64,000 nucleotides of DNA. Source: Siphonodentalium dalli (lineage: Eukaryota; Mollusca; Scaphopoda; Gadilida; Siphonodentaliidae). A program made the position numbers and the translations under genes. Shown in pieces: positions 1 to 12,186 of the stretch (the first letter of the stretch is position 1; each line of letters begins with the position of its first letter). Location of the stretch: positions 11,922,036-11,986,035 of the forward strand of contig CP136069.1 in the NCBI GenBank assembly GCA_032622095.1, given 5' to 3'. The notes under the pieces are model-generated. The model saw nothing but the letters and a program-made list of their open reading frames with translations, made no database searches and was not told the origin of the DNA.

Positions 1-179
1 GGTCGGCGAGCTTCCTTATGACATTAATTAGTTCTTGTTCGTGAATTCTGATTATGATATCTGGAGCGATAACTTGAACAAATATCAACTAATTGTTCAT
101 GTCCACCTAATTTGGGCGGAGTTACTTCAGTCAATAGTTGGTATGTCACACTTCCTCAATAGTGTTCTGTATGGTAGCA
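1..179. other. No recognisable feature
   Basis: AT-rich sequence with no convincing open frame or terminal repeat motif. It leads into the inverted RepA copy. Confidence 0.4.
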
Positions 180-945
180 AGTTACAGAAATAAGAAATAA
201 TAGTATATTATCTACAAACCTTGTTCTTATACCATTCATAAATATAGTGTAAATTGCAGCATGTTATTGTCATCTTACTACTCTGTCAGTCTAGTGTTAT
301 ATACACAAATGCCATGTTATGTAAACAAACAGTACATACAGAGTATGCGACGAGCAAAACACTCAACACAGAGGAGACCGCCACTAATTGAACTTATGTT
401 AGAAATGCCACCAAGTTGTTTACAACATACTGGTATAGCTAATTGCTAATCTTCACCTCAAGATTTCTGTGTTTAATGGGTCACCATGAATCACTCTCCT
501 AAAGAATCGTAACAATGTGGAGTGTTTTGCCTATCGCTCACTAATAACGTGCTGTGTATACATGTAAACAAACGCTTGGCTCACACAAAGTGTGTTTTGT
601 GGACAAGAATGCATTCATATGATCATTATTATCTTCTACCTGTATACTCTTAGTAATTCTTTGAGAATTTTTCATAATTTGGTAACTGTTATTTATAAAT
701 GATAACCTACTTGTATAACAAAGGCCATCCGTGCATTTAAGATCCAGAGATATAAGGATAATCACTGCATTGTATTTACATGCCTGCGAACTGGGACCAC
801 ATGCATCGTGGTGCAACCCTGGTACACACAGTATACATGTACACCTTGTCGCTGTGTTGGAGGTTATTGTGGTATTACCGGTATATTACGGCAGTATTAC
901 CGGGCTGACACCACGTTAGAGGTGGTCAATTACATGTACTTTAAT
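180..945 (-). repeat. RepA dispersed repeat, inverted copy
   Basis: Reverse-complement copy of a family seen again at about 3.39-3.65, 7.41-7.73, 16.37-17.0 and 43.57-44.03 kb. The part at 670-930 pairs with the plus-strand copy at 3390-3650 (shared core 'AATTGACCACCT' and 'TGGTGTCACC'). The part at 180-600 pairs with 16.37-16.80 kb (shared 'GAGAGTGATTCATGGT' and 'GTGAGCGATA'). The end near 937 carries GGTCAATTAC, the family terminus. No coding function is visible. Confidence 0.6.
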
Positions 946-1119
946 TATAGCTATACATCTAAAACAAAACATTCAACTTCAAATGCGATCACTTGTGAAT
1001 TTAAATGATATATACCGGCACGTGTACATGTAAATGTAAATGCTCCATCAGATACTTTTCTCGGAAGCTCGCAAGTTATTTAATTGAGCATTCGTCTTAT
1101 TCTGCTTTTTCCATCGACA

Positions 1120-1300
1120 TTTTTAGCTCAACTTTATTTTGTAAAGTTTGGGCTATTGCCATGTGTTGGTCATCCGTGTGTGGGTGGTGCATCGGACAAT
1201 TTAATTTGGCACATGTACACGTGCAGGCCACATCGCTCATCCGATCGTCGTCAAAATTCATATGGATATTTGGAGTGACCAGTCACCTCTATTATATGGG
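1120..1300 (+). repeat. Fragment of satellite leader
   Basis: A 'TTTTAGCTCAACTTTATTTT' stretch followed by GT-rich sequence resembles the stretch just before the 165 bp satellite at 8240-8290 and, less closely, at 17050-17110. Here no satellite monomers follow. Confidence 0.35.
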
Positions 1301-1461
1301 GGCTTACCATTTTAGATTAACTTTACTTCTTAAGTTTGTTTGCATGTACGATAGTTTGAGCTGCATGTATTGCCAAAATTTGCCATAGTTTAATATGGCC
1401 ACCGGCTGTCATATTGGATTTCAAATTTTAATTCATCGTTACACCAGTCAGCCTACTATTA

Positions 1462-1871
1462 TGTACAGTGAAATGCGTTGAAAAAATACCGGCATGTTTT
1501 GGATCAACTCTAGATGGGAGCTATTGAATTTGTACAATTTTGGATGAAAAAAATGGACGCTGACAGCCATCTTGGATCTCACTGAGAGCTTTACGATAAA
1601 TAGCTACAAGCCATATCTCCAACTAAATTCCGAAAAATTACCCATAAATTTGCTGTGGTTAAGGGGTCGTTTATTTAGGGCATTACTGTACATGCAATCG
1701 AAGACATACAAGCAAATTAACTCATGTACATAATTCTGAGCATAAAGTTTGTTATAGAAGAGTAACGGGTTGGGACTCGGTCTAAAACAGCATGGACCGA
1801 ACCAATATGATACAATATAATAAGTTGTTGTGGTATGAGAAGACTTGGCTTAATTAAATTGGAGGGGTATT
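1462..1871 (+). repeat. Duplicated block, copy 1
   Basis: A ~410 bp block repeated in direct orientation at 2799-3202 with scattered substitutions. Its first ~225 bases are a TA-flanked MITE. The remaining ~180 bases are extra shared sequence, so either the block was duplicated as a unit or the MITE family has a longer form. Confidence 0.8.
1466..1688 (+). mobile_element. Tc1/mariner-like MITE, copy 1
   Basis: Bounded by TA dinucleotides. It begins CAGTGAAATGC and ends GCATTACTG, so the termini are imperfect inverted repeats of the CAGT type with TA target-site duplication, as in Tc1/mariner superfamily elements. The right half resembles the palindromic MITE at 63315-63518 (shared 'TTACCCATAA', 'CTGTGGTTAAG' and 'GCATTACTGTA'). 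There is no transposase frame, so it is nonautonomous. Confidence 0.65.
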
Positions 1872-2798
1872 TGTCGAAGAAAACATCGACAGCTCTGACT
1901 TCGAAGATGTCGAATCCGATGATATCAGGATTAATATATACGAGTTGTTTTCCATAGGCTACTCGTGGCGTATGTTCATGATGAATAACGTTGAGGTTGG
2001 GGCCACATGTAGTAACGTTTACATGCAAATTGTCACAAATTCGTGACATGATTTATGTTCATTATTTTTGCAAAAAACAAATGGCCCTGGTGTCCGATTC
2101 CTCCGCATTGGTGGGGCTGTATAGGAGGGTTTTATACTCTCTGAACCGAACACAATAATACAATACGTATAATGGTATAAGGAACAAAACGCAATTTACC
2201 TCAATTTAATATCTAAAATATTTGTTTTCCTATCGGCATATAACTATAGACTTAGGGGTAATTTGCGAAAATTGCTCACCCTCTTGTAGCCATTTTGGAT
2301 TAAGTCATGTGCCGCCAGGACGATTTCTTGTTAACATTCAAAGTTTACTCTAGATATGTCCAGGTAGATACAAAAATAAGTCATGAGAAGTCTCGGGTTC
2401 CATATCAGGTAAACCACGCTACCATACTATTATAATTATAAACAAAACTACATACAAACAGGCATGTTCTCTAATTTAAGGCATATCATAGCGGCCATTT
2501 TGGGTCTTTACTGGCATCATTGACACCAAAATACGCAGAAAGTACGAGGAATGCACCACGTGTGATTCAAATGTAATACAGCTAATGGTTTACCCATAAT
2601 CTTCATATAACTAGACATATGGTAATATCGCGAAATGTATCGTCTGTTCCGGGTGGTCGCACTGGTGGCCATTTTGTTTTCTGCCTGAGTTGTCGATTGC
2701 AGATCTTGTTGTCAGACGATATTGCAGGATTACTTGTGGTCATATAAACGTCATAAAGTTCAAATATTTGTGACATATTTTGATTGGTTTTGTGTTTA
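1872..2798. other. Spacer between duplicated blocks
   Basis: No coding frame, terminal inverted repeat or tandem array was recognised between the two direct copies. Confidence 0.4.
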
Positions 2799-3202
2799 TG
2801 TACAGTGAAATGCGTTGAAAAAGTACAGGCATGTTTGGGATCAACTCTAGATGGGAGCTATTGAATTTGTACAATTTTGGATGAACAAAATGGACGCTGA
2901 CAGCCATCTTGGATCTCACTGAGAGTTTTACGATGAATAGCATTAAGCCATATCTCCAACCAAATTCAGAAAAGTTACCCATAATTTTGCTATGGTTAAG
3001 GGGTCGTTTATTTAGGGCATTACCGTACATGCAGTCGAAGACACACAAGCAAATTAACTCATGCACACAATTATGAGCATAAAGTTTGTTATAGAAGAGT
3101 AACGGGATGGGTCTAAAACAGCATCGACCCAACCAATGTCATAAAATATAATAAGTTGTTGTGATATGAAAAAACTTGGCTTAATTAAATTGGAGGGGTA
3201 TT
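2799..3202 (+). repeat. Duplicated block, copy 2
   Basis: Direct repeat of 1462-1871. Both start at TATGTACAGTG and end near 'TTGGAGGGGTATTT'. The sequences upstream of the two copies differ. Confidence 0.8.
2803..3025 (+). mobile_element. Tc1/mariner-like MITE, copy 2
   Basis: Same element as 1466-1688. The right terminus is mutated to TACCG instead of TACTG, but the flanking TA remains. It lies inside the second copy of the ~410 bp block. Confidence 0.6.
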
Positions 3203-3387
3203 TATATAGGAAATTGCTACCGTATCTCTTAATTCAATTTATCTAATTCAATTTATTTTCAATTGCCCTTAATGCAGATTTATACAATGCCTGTATCTAA
3301 TATATAAATGCGATTGTGTTTCTAACCATCACTCTTTCTCTTCAGTGCATGTACATTGTAAATGTATGTCCAGCTATACCGCTACCG

Positions 3388-3655
3388 ATACTTAAAAGTA
3401 ATTGACCACCTCCAATGTGGTGTCACCCCAGTAATATTGCAATAACCTCCAACACCGGGGTAAGGTTACCAATTGTAGCCTTGAACACTACATGTGCATG
3501 TACCTTGGTTGCACCACAACGCATGCGGTCCTGGTTCGCTGACATGAAAATAAAATGCAGTGTTGCTCCTCATATATGTGGAACTTAAAGACATGGATGG
3601 CCTTCGTTATATGTTGTAATTTATAAATAACAGTTTAATACCAAACTAGATGTCT
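3388..3655 (+). repeat. RepA 5' portion
   Basis: Plus-strand copy of the RepA end beginning near AAGTAATTGACC. It is the inverse of 670-930 and close to 43573-43640. No open frame is supported. Confidence 0.6.
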
Positions 3656-4185
3656 GATTCCATGTAATCAGATATACTTCCATGGTATCCCATTCCATGT
3701 GTCTGTTCCGTTTATAGATGTGTTACTCTTCATGTGAACGTATACTTGTTCTTTGTGACCTGATGGTGGACTTGAATTGACATTTCTAAATAAGATATGT
3801 ATTACAAACGTTTAGTCATTTGATTCGACACAGCGTGGATTGTTAATGACCGCAGCCAAACGTTCAATTTTATTCGATAGGGTTACATTTTAGGGCTAAC
3901 TACGCCCCTCCACATGACGCCCAAATCTTGTTCAACGGTCACAAACTTTGGCGTGTCTGATTACATAAAACATATTAATGAACCATATCTCTGTTATTTC
4001 ACATTTATGGATAAGTCTTTGAGTTTCGGATTCAGAATCGTTTAGAAGTTTGAATGACGGAGGAAAGACCGCTTAGCTAATTAATATTATATGTATTTCA
4101 GTGGGTCATCGCTACAGAGTCGTTAGCGTCTCTGTAATAGCAGTTAACAGTAATCGATAACGCTGGCTGAGTGCTTACCCGTCCG
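3656..4185. other. No recognisable feature
   Basis: Unassigned AT-rich DNA between RepA and the ~300 bp tandem units. Confidence 0.35.
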
Positions 4186-5670
4186 CTCTAAAACCTGGAA
4201 CATCGCATTAATGTTGTCCGTATATGCTATTTAATACATTTAGTGTTAAAAATATAAAGCACTAGATTCGCGATTTTCCCCTTTTTTTTCTCTTTTATAA
4301 GTTTCGGTGGAACTTGCCAAAGCTTCAAGCGTCCCCGGGGCATACGCGGGTCTCCGTTGGGAAGGTTGCTTTTACAGCAGAGCGGTGAAACTGTGGGCGC
4401 ATGTCTATGGTATATCGATGTACCTGCCCATCCATTAGCCTTGATCCTTATCAGCCCGTTGTAATTTGGCGACAAGAGTGGGTTTGAATTTGAATAATAT
4501 ATATCACCTTCAACAAACTACACGCTACCAGGAGTAAACCGTCCACTCTACAACTTTGAAAATCTTACTAAAGTTGCGCGTGGATACTGATAACCACGTC
4601 CACTCGTCAAAATGTTTTTATCACAATGTTTGATTTTTGGAGCAATTTTACCACATTTGTTTTCAGTAGAATTTGCCCTGTTTGAACCCACCCTGACGCA
4701 ACTCTCAGTTGATCAGGTTGCATTAATAATAGAGCGGTCAAATTTTGGATGCGTACACCGCAATATACATGCAACTTACATGCTCCTGAATTAAACTCGC
4801 TCATTCATTGGCTCGTTTGGATTTGGGGCTAAAAATAGGTTAGTGATAGACTGTTAAGAATACGTATTTATGTTATATAGCATTGTCACGAGTAAACCGT
4901 TCCCTCTGAAAGTTAGAAAATCGCACTGTAGATGCGCGTGGACACTACCCATAAGATCCATGAGTCACACAAAATTGTATCTCGATGTTCGAATGTTGCC
5001 CCTTTGCGATTTTCGGTGTAATTTCCAAAAGTGTCAACCCACCCCGACTCGCACTATCCGTTGGGCATGTTGTTATTAGAGTATAGCTGTCAAACTTTGG
5101 GGGGCATACCTAAAGTAAGCCCACATACCTGCTACGGCATTACCTTGCTCTTTCACTAGCTCGTTTGGATTTGGCCGGAAAATTAGGTGTATTTTATTCG
5201 TTCACCATGTAGTGGAAAGGCATGGGAGTCAAAACTTTTAAGTGGTATAATCGGGTCCGAAGTGCGGACACAAGTTTTTATGCCCGAGGTGTGCATACGG
5301 TTCAATTATCGATGCTCTGCTCCTTATAATATCCGAGATAATAAAATGATTTTTTTTCATATAAACTCTATAAAACTTTGAAAATCATACTAAAGTTAAG
5401 CGTGGATACTGCTAACCACACCCACTTTTCAAACAGTTTTTAATCTCAATGTTTGATTTTTGGAGCTATTTTCCCCATTTGTTTCGGTAGAATTTGCCAA
5501 GTCTGAACTCACCCAAGCGAGCTCTCCTTTGATCAGGTTGCAGTTATAATAGAGCGGTCAAATTTTGGAGGCATACCTACAGTATACCGATGTACATGAT
5601 TCTGCTTTAAACTCGCTCCTTCATTAGCCCGTTTGGATTTGGGGCAAAAAATAGATTAGTGATTTTTCAT
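4186..5670 (+). repeat. Diverged tandem array, ~300 bp units
   Basis: Four diverged units start near 4186, 4540, 4894 and 5360. Each begins with a motif like 'CCGTCCNCTCTANAACTTTG', has 'TTTCNGTNGAATTTGCC' in the middle with 'AGAGCGGTCAAAT', and ends near 'CGTTTGGATTTGG'. A separate module (5195-5358) sits between units three and four and recurs at 7190-7320. Open frames here are chance frames in repeat DNA. Confidence 0.6.
5195..5358 (+). repeat. Dispersed module also at 7190-7320
   Basis: Shares 'GGTGTGCATACGGT', 'CGATGCTCTGCTCCTTATAA' and the T-run plus 'CATATAAA' with 7230-7320. At the second site the next module ('GGGAGATAACTC', 'CAAAGGCACAGAACTC') follows directly. Here that module appears only at 5673-5790, after the fourth tandem unit, which suggests a unit was inserted between the two modules. 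Confidence 0.55.
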
Positions 5671-5672
5671 AT

Positions 5673-6130
5673 AAAGGGAGATAACTCCGGGGTAAACGCG
5701 GACAATATTCGTTATGCACCAAAGGCACAGAACTCATTTACCCCAACATACTTAACAACCTTGAGTTTTCTAATCCTAATACTTTCAGAGATTAAGGCGT
5801 TGAAAATTGTTTAAGTATAATAATAATGAAAAATATTCGTAAAAGGGCCATAACTCCGACTAGAAACCTTGGACCGGTATGCGGATACCTTTATTTTTAG
5901 TAGACCTTAGATGCCTACATTCCCTAAAGAGTTCGCGTTTCTACTGCAACTAGTTTTTGAGTATTTCAAAATAAACGGAAAACGACCTCAATAGAAAAAC
6001 AATATACGTCCCTGGTTACATCACGGAAGTATAATAATATGGAAAATAATGAGTGGAAAGAATCGCAGTTTAGGGACGGAAAATATGAAGTATGGTGATT
6101 AAATGTTGTCCTAACATGTGTCGGTTGAAC
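5673..6130 (+). repeat. GGGAGATAACTC module and AAGGGCCATAACTC repeat
   Basis: 5673-5790 matches 7318-7410. The stretch after 5840 carries the 'GGGCCATAACTCCG' core common in molluscan repeats. No coding signal. Confidence 0.45.
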
Positions 6131-6189
6131 TCAAGTGTTCGGTGTGACCCCACCCCTGCCTCGAATTTGGGTGACGGGATTGGGAAAAC

Positions 6190-6900
6190 ATCAGCCCTGG
6201 CACAACATGCGAAGTTTGAGGGCCCGTAACTCCGTTAGTTTCCAACTTATTTAAAAAAAAATCAGTTTTGTCTTCTGCTGCTGACATAGATTGCATAAAG
6301 CAAATTTCATCTGATTCAGAGATGAACAACACTTTGGTTATTGGAAAGCATATGGGCCCAAATTCAAACTTGGACGGCCAAAATCTCCGCCATTTTCCCA
6401 CGGATTTACGATCTGTTTCCAGCTTCGTGAATAACGTGTATGGTATAGATGTTACACTCCAAGTTTCATCTGATTTGGAAAAGAATAAAAAAAAATGGTA
6501 CCACGGACCACCCCTCCGCTGGATAAATTTAGCCCACCGCGTGCCCTCTTCAGTCCGTATGCATTATCGTATCAGATGACATCCAATGTTCGATATCTGT
6601 CCCAAAATTGTCAAGTGTTAAGGCCCGTAACTCTGACAGTCTTTCAGTTTCAAGATCGGCTATTGATGTAGTTGTTATATTCAAAGTTTCATCTGATTCG
6701 GAAAAGAATAAAAATATGGTACCACGGACCAACCCTCCCCTGATCCACAACACTGAGCCGACACTGGCAACATTTGGCACACCGCGTGCTCTCTTCAGTC
6801 CGCACGCATTGGCGTATCACATGACATCCGAACTTCGACATATTCGGAGGAGATGTGATATCAAGCACGTAGGCCCAGATTTCAAACTTTGAGGGCCCGT
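6190..6900 (+). repeat. Diverged tandem array, ~240 bp units
   Basis: Units recur with 'GGCCCGTAACTC' at about 6220, 6620 and 6893, 'TTTCATCTGATT.GGAAAAGA' at about 6460 and 6690, and 'CACCGCGTGC.CTCTTCAGTC' at about 6535 and 6780. Overlapping frames on both strands (for example 6268-6579 and 6111-6401) follow the repeat and are not considered genes. Confidence 0.6.
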
Positions 6901-7180
6901 AACTCTTTAATTTCTTCTCGGATTTCAAAAATCCTTTCCGGAATGGGTTTGTTTTCGTTCAGGGAATCCATATACTTAAATAGATGAATGTCAATCAAAC
7001 TTTCTTTTTTTTTGGCAAAAATTTGCCCCCACCCCAGTGTCAAAATATATGGCCGACCCTGCCCAATTTTCTTTCTCGGACAAAACTGACAACGGTCGAC
7101 ACGACTATAAAAATCAAATGCAGTTATCTGGAATGATACGAGAGGACAACAGATCACAATCAAATAGAGGTTTGCCTATT
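6901..7180. other. Unassigned spacer
   Basis: No supported feature between the ~240 bp array and the recurring module. Confidence 0.3.
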
Positions 7181-7404
7181 TATGGGCGGTAATTCCTCAG
7201 GGAAAGCGCGGGCACAAGTTTTGATGCCCGTGGGCCTATCGAGGTGTGCATACGGTCCAATTTCGATGCTCTGCTCCTTATAATTTCCGAGGTAATAAAA
7301 TGCATTTTTTTTCATATAAAGGGAGATAACTCTTCGTTATGTGCCAAAGGCACAGAACTCATTTACCCCAACATACTTACCGACCTTGAGTTTTATAATC
7401 ATAA

Positions 7405-7730
7405 CACTTTCAGTGATTTGGTTTGTCTATAATATAATATTATTTCTGTTTATGGCGGTTTTAACGGATGTGATTATTTTAACCAGATACATGTACCCAC
7501 CGGCAACATTTGCCGTATCTTTAACAAGATCCTCATAGACGTATTATTTTCTTCAATTTTTGGTGTGACGACCTGCTGATAGACAGTGGTATCATAATCC
7601 AACGGTACCGTAACTCCACCGGAGTTCCCATTTTGATACTGCTGTGGATATAGTATACAACCGGTAATACCGTGGTCATTACCGGGTATCACCCCGTTTT
7701 TCAAGTCAATTACTTTGGTCATAGTGGTAT
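7405..7730 (+). repeat. RepA 3' portion with inverted terminus
   Basis: 'TATGGCGGTTTTAACGGATG' and 'AAGATCCTCATAGAC' match 16.81-16.91 kb and 43.95-44.0 kb. The right edge, 7650-7725, contains 'GGTAATACCG' and GTCAATTAC. This is the reverse of the family's opposite end, so RepA appears to have terminal inverted repeats. Confidence 0.5.
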
Positions 7731-7996
7731 GTTCCATGTACATGCATGTCATGCCATCCACATTTCTGCACTGACTGCGATGAAATTTGGCATGGATACC
7801 GGCACATGTACATGTTATTATTTCGGCACTTTGTGTAACATGGTCTGCATCTGGTTTCCTTCCATTTTCGCATTTTGACGTCATCCACGTATATGCATGG
7901 ACAGACTGGTTTCTTGGGAACTAATGGCCAGATCGCACTGCAATTTTGTGCGGGCGTGTACAACCGAAAGAAAACAGAGAAACCACAAAACCACAC

Positions 7997-8138
7997 ATCA
8001 ATACATTGCATTCTCTTACGATATATATGCGAGTGTCCCATAGGGAGCTTCGTGCCCGGTACATGTATATATAAGAGAATGCTATGGCTTACAAGGTTGA
8101 GGTAAATATTGTTACGCCAATGTATTCTCTTCTACGTG
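7997..8138. mobile_element. Hairpin MITE (TATATAAGAGAATGC family), copy 1
   Basis: 'TGCATTCTCTTACGATATAT' near 8009 pairs with 'TATATAAGAGAATGCTATGG' near 8070. A further 'CCAATGTATTCTCTT' arm lies at about 8117. The arms recur at 42141-42347 and 52987-53098. This copy is interrupted and diverged. Confidence 0.55.
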
Positions 8139-8239
8139 TGAATAGAAATGAGGTTTTCGAAAATTGTCAGGAAGCTCCAGTCATGGAACGGTTAACCAGT
8201 GATGGGTGCCAGATTGAATTTTGAGCTATATGCATTCCA

Positions 8240-9033
8240 GCCTTATTTTGCTCAACTTTACATTGTAAATATTGGTATCCGTCGTCGGTGTGTGAGGCGT
8301 CAACAGTACAGGCTACAGGTCGTATTTTTGGTCAGATCATTATGAAACTTGTCACGGATGTTAATATTAACATATAGATGGGAAAGAGTTATTTTAGGGT
8401 CATTCGATCAAAAAACATGGCCGTCAGCATCCATCTTGGATTTTACTCTTTGCATGACTAAAATCCTTTGGCACAGGCTACAGGTCGTACCTTTGGTCGG
8501 ATCATTATGATATTTGTCACAGCCGTTGACATTCACATATAGATTGGAACGAGCCATTTTGGGGTCAATCGGCAAAAATCATGACCAAAAATACATGACC
8601 GCCAGCGGCCATCTTGGATTTAAAAATTCAATCCATTAGCACAGACTACAGGCCGGAGTGTTCGTCTGATCATCATGAACTTTGTCGTGTAAGTTAATAT
8701 TCACATGTAGTTTGAAACGAGTCATATTGGGGGTCATTCGGGCATAAAACATGGCTGCCGGTAGCCATCTGGAATTTACTCTTTGTATGACTAAATCCAT
8801 TGACACAGGATACTTGTCGTATCTTTGGTCGGATCATCATGAATTTGTCATGGATGTTAATATTGACATGTCGATGGGAACAAGTCATTTTTGGCTCATT
8901 CTGCCATAAAACATGGCCGCCAGTAGCCATCTTGGAATTTACTCTTTGCATGACTAAATCCTTCGGCATGGGCTACAGTTCGTACCTTTGATCGGTTCAT
9001 CATGAAATTTGTCACGGATGTTAACATTGATAT
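8240..9033 (+). repeat. ~165 bp satellite, short array
   Basis: About five monomers, each built of 'GGCTACAGGTCGTA', 'GATCATNATGAAATTTGTC', 'GATGGGAACGAGTCATTTT', 'AAACATGGCCGCCAGC' with 'CATCTTGGATTT', and 'CTCTTTGCATGACTAAATCC'. The same monomer forms the larger array at 17128-19500. A short leader at 8240-8290 precedes it. Confidence 0.85.
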
Positions 9034-12000
9034 GTTTTTAAAATGTTAGCCCCTGTAGCCCAAGCCCAAGTAAAAAAATGTAGGAAGGTATGCTGTTTTT
9101 TTTTTTGCATCTGGTATTTCACTAATTCTGGTCTGAAACCGCATAAAACCAGACTGATATCTCTCACATGACATGATGGGCATTTGTGTACCACATACAT
9201 GTACATTCAATGGAGTTGCCAAGTCAATGTGTGATGAGGGTATGCTATAGTTCTTCCTGTGTGGACAAATTCCAATTTGCTAAATGGAAATTATAACGCA
9301 TCAATACAGTAGACAAATACACGTATACAGTAACCCATCAGCAGTTGATAGTTGCACATAAAACACTATTATAAGGCATATGCATCCAATGTTACAAAAA
9401 CAAATGCTGCATATCCCAGCATATCCCCTGTATATCCAGTGAGGTATAATTTCCACCAGCAAACTATTTCATGAACCGATCATGTGTTTTGGCTATTTGG
9501 CTCTAACGCATTTTAAGCTCATAACATCTCAGGACAATGAATTCAATCTTGACTTTCGAGTCACTGTTGATATTATGTAGACATATCCATGACATATCAG
9601 TTGTTAAGCTTTAATTCAACTAGAGTTGACATATTTTGAAAATAAATACGTATCTAGAGAGGATACATGTATTCACCATGATGCAATTGCTGATACATGT
9701 ATCTGTAAACCTATGCCGTTGTGCAGGATAGACACAATTCTATCATTTCTAACGGATTCCTGATTGATTAGTCTGTCAACCAGCACATTATCTAGCATTA
9801 TTCCATTCAAATAGTGTTAAGTCTACTGGAACAGCTTATTGATGCACTGATGAACGTTATTTTCTAGCCATTGATAGTCACATTAATGTTCGAGACATCT
9901 GCTCGCATATATTCTTTAATCCAGTTCGAAAAGTTAATTTGATGTTGGAATCCTCGCTATTTAGAAAATAAAACATTCATAATCTGGATCAATTAACAGA
10001 CCCATCATTTGCGCAGCTATCATCCGGCCAGTTTGCTTGTGGAAATCGGTTCATGGAAAGAGGAGTAACGCAATTTCGAAGTTGAGTAACCATGCAGCGA
10101 AATGTTCGGTTTCGTTTCGTTATGACCATAACGACGCAGGCAGACGTGTTAATTTCCAGAACGCTATAATGTGAAACTAACACGTTGTCGTTGTGCAAAA
10201 AGAATTGACATATGTTACGTAATATAAGGCTATTCTTCTGACGTCTGAGGAATGTATTGCCGAAAAGAAATAGTCAATTATTGATAAACAGTAAAGAGTG
10301 GCTATTTGATCTTTAGAGCTTATACATAAACGTATTTGTAACGTATGCACATCGTATGTGCAATTGTCTGCAGCACATACCAACATCAAAATAAGGTTTA
10401 TCTATTTGATCCACGGTATTTATTATTGATATAAAAAGGTTCAATAGGAACATTACACCTTATAACGGATTTTTGTCCGTGATAGCACCATTTTTACATA
10501 GCGTGCTTTAATTGCAAATAACAAAACACACAATTATGCAAACACCACAGTTCGCGGTTGCTATGAAACAGTGGGGTTTATAAAAACAGTGTTTTCGGAA
10601 ATTATTAGAGAGCTGTGAGATAATCTCTGCACGTTGAGTTCTTCGTAGTTCTATGTTTCCTGGTAACAGCTGAGCGGTCATTAACTGAGAAAATGTTACC
10701 CCCGAGGGTAATAAGTGATTTGCGGCCCGCCATGTGACGCACTCTCAGCCAATCAGAAGAGATGAAATGGGTTGAAATGGGATGAAGGATAACAATATGT
10801 TTTAAACTGTTACAAGTGTCAAATATGAGCAAAAAAGGTCTTTAGTAAAATATTTGCATGAGGTTGTAAAAAACGCGTTTTTTGCCTCTCGGACTACCCG
10901 TCCACCCTGGCATACCTTCCAACAATTTTGTTATAACCCTCGCCCCCCCCCCGTGTACAGTGTATAATATCGGTTGCTTTGCGCAAGTCGGCATCCCTAT
11001 GAGTGCATTCTAGTTAGCAGATGTTTTCGACCAATCAGCGTCTCAGCCGGCCAATAACCATTTTTCTTCCCCCTAACTTTGACGCCCGTGCATACATTCA
11101 GTGTTAAATTGGCTATATTCAAACAATTTTTGTTGTTGTCGAATAATAATATACTGAGATATATATTTGTGCCATGATGTTTTACATTTATCTGTGATGA
11201 AAACAATGATTTTATAGCATGACACTTTGTCATAATTTTCACATTTAATGGCAAAATGAACTTATGTTTACTTGTCTAGATATATTAAAGCGTTCAGGGA
11301 TCCGTAAATCTGTCATGGTCTGTTTGCTAATTTTCTTCCAGAGCCCTTGCCCGATTTCAACGATATCTGGTGTGGTGCCTCGGGGTATAATGGCCTTATT
11401 TTTTTAATAAAATTTTGTAAACAAATTAATTTGTGTTTTTAATTTTCAAAATTTAAATTTTTTTAGCAAGAAGTTTCAATCTAAGAATCCAAAAAGTTAA
11501 TTTAAAAATTAAATCTTTTAAAATGAAAAAATTTAATCAAATTTGTTCTTAATGTTTCCATCAAAAAATCTGAAAAGAAAGTTAAAAACTTTGTGTTTTG
11601 TTTAAAAGATCAAAATTTGCACGAATCATATACATGAGTCTGTTTCCGCAGCTAGTTACCATAAGACCAAGTGATGATATGTTCACTTCGGAAATCGATC
11701 TCGGGTAACAGACACTATTTATAAGGATACAATCTTATTAACAGTGGGCGGTATTACCGCTGTGGGCGTGACCTCTGTGGAAAGCTCCATTCAGGGGAGA
11801 TAAATCAGGCTATTTTCCTGTTACCGAACACACAAATTTGACCATCATTGAATTACATCGGGGGCCACCCCGGAATCTTTATCCATGTTGCGTATCAAAA
11901 TATCTCACTTTTTTGTGAAAGTTCACAGTTCTGAAAAATAAGTAAACTTTCAAAATGTTAATGCCACATTTAACACAGACTACACAGGCTGTAATGCTTC

Positions 12001-12094
12001 CATATACTAACTTTTTTCATATCCCCCCTACAAGCCGATAAATCATGTACTGCAACCTGATAAGCAAATGTAACGTTATTTTTGAAGACTATCA
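9034..12094. other. Largely non-repetitive intergenic or intronic DNA
   Basis: No gene can be supported. Two CCAAT-type boxes with GC-richer surroundings occur near 10750 and 11033. A C-run (about 10943) and long A/T homopolymers (11400-11600) are present. The stretch near 11340-11390 ('AGCCCTTGCCCGATTTCAAC') has the look of a dispersed molluscan repeat. A weak reverse-transcriptase resemblance at 9850-9960 is listed under rejected observations. Confidence 0.4.
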
Positions 12095-12186
12095 CTACAA
12101 TTTGCACTGTGCACCACAGTCCATTTCTGATTTTGTCTTGGCAGTTGCAATGACATTAGCCTGATTTAGTTGGCTGATGCCTTTGT
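12095..12186 (-). pseudogene. Decayed partial PAN-domain exon
   Basis: Read on the minus strand, this stretch encodes a segment that closely matches the middle of the exon at 13207-13453: LNKGISQLNQANVI then KTKSEMDCGAQC, against FNKGSGQLDQANVI then KTKSEMECGAQC. Two in-frame stops (TAA TAA) lie just upstream and a TAG shortly after the second cysteine. The signal peptide and the last PAN cysteines are therefore missing. It is best read as a broken tandem duplicate of the neighbouring exon about 1.2 kb away, in the same orientation. A very small alternative exon is less likely because no splice sites frame it. Confidence 0.65.

Noticed and set aside
9850-9965. Minus-strand stretch reading INFSNWIKEYMRADVSN then INVTING, reminiscent of a LINE reverse-transcriptase segment.
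   Set aside because: In-frame stop follows at once, the next RT motifs are absent, and the plus strand is equally open. The resemblance is too short to support a feature.
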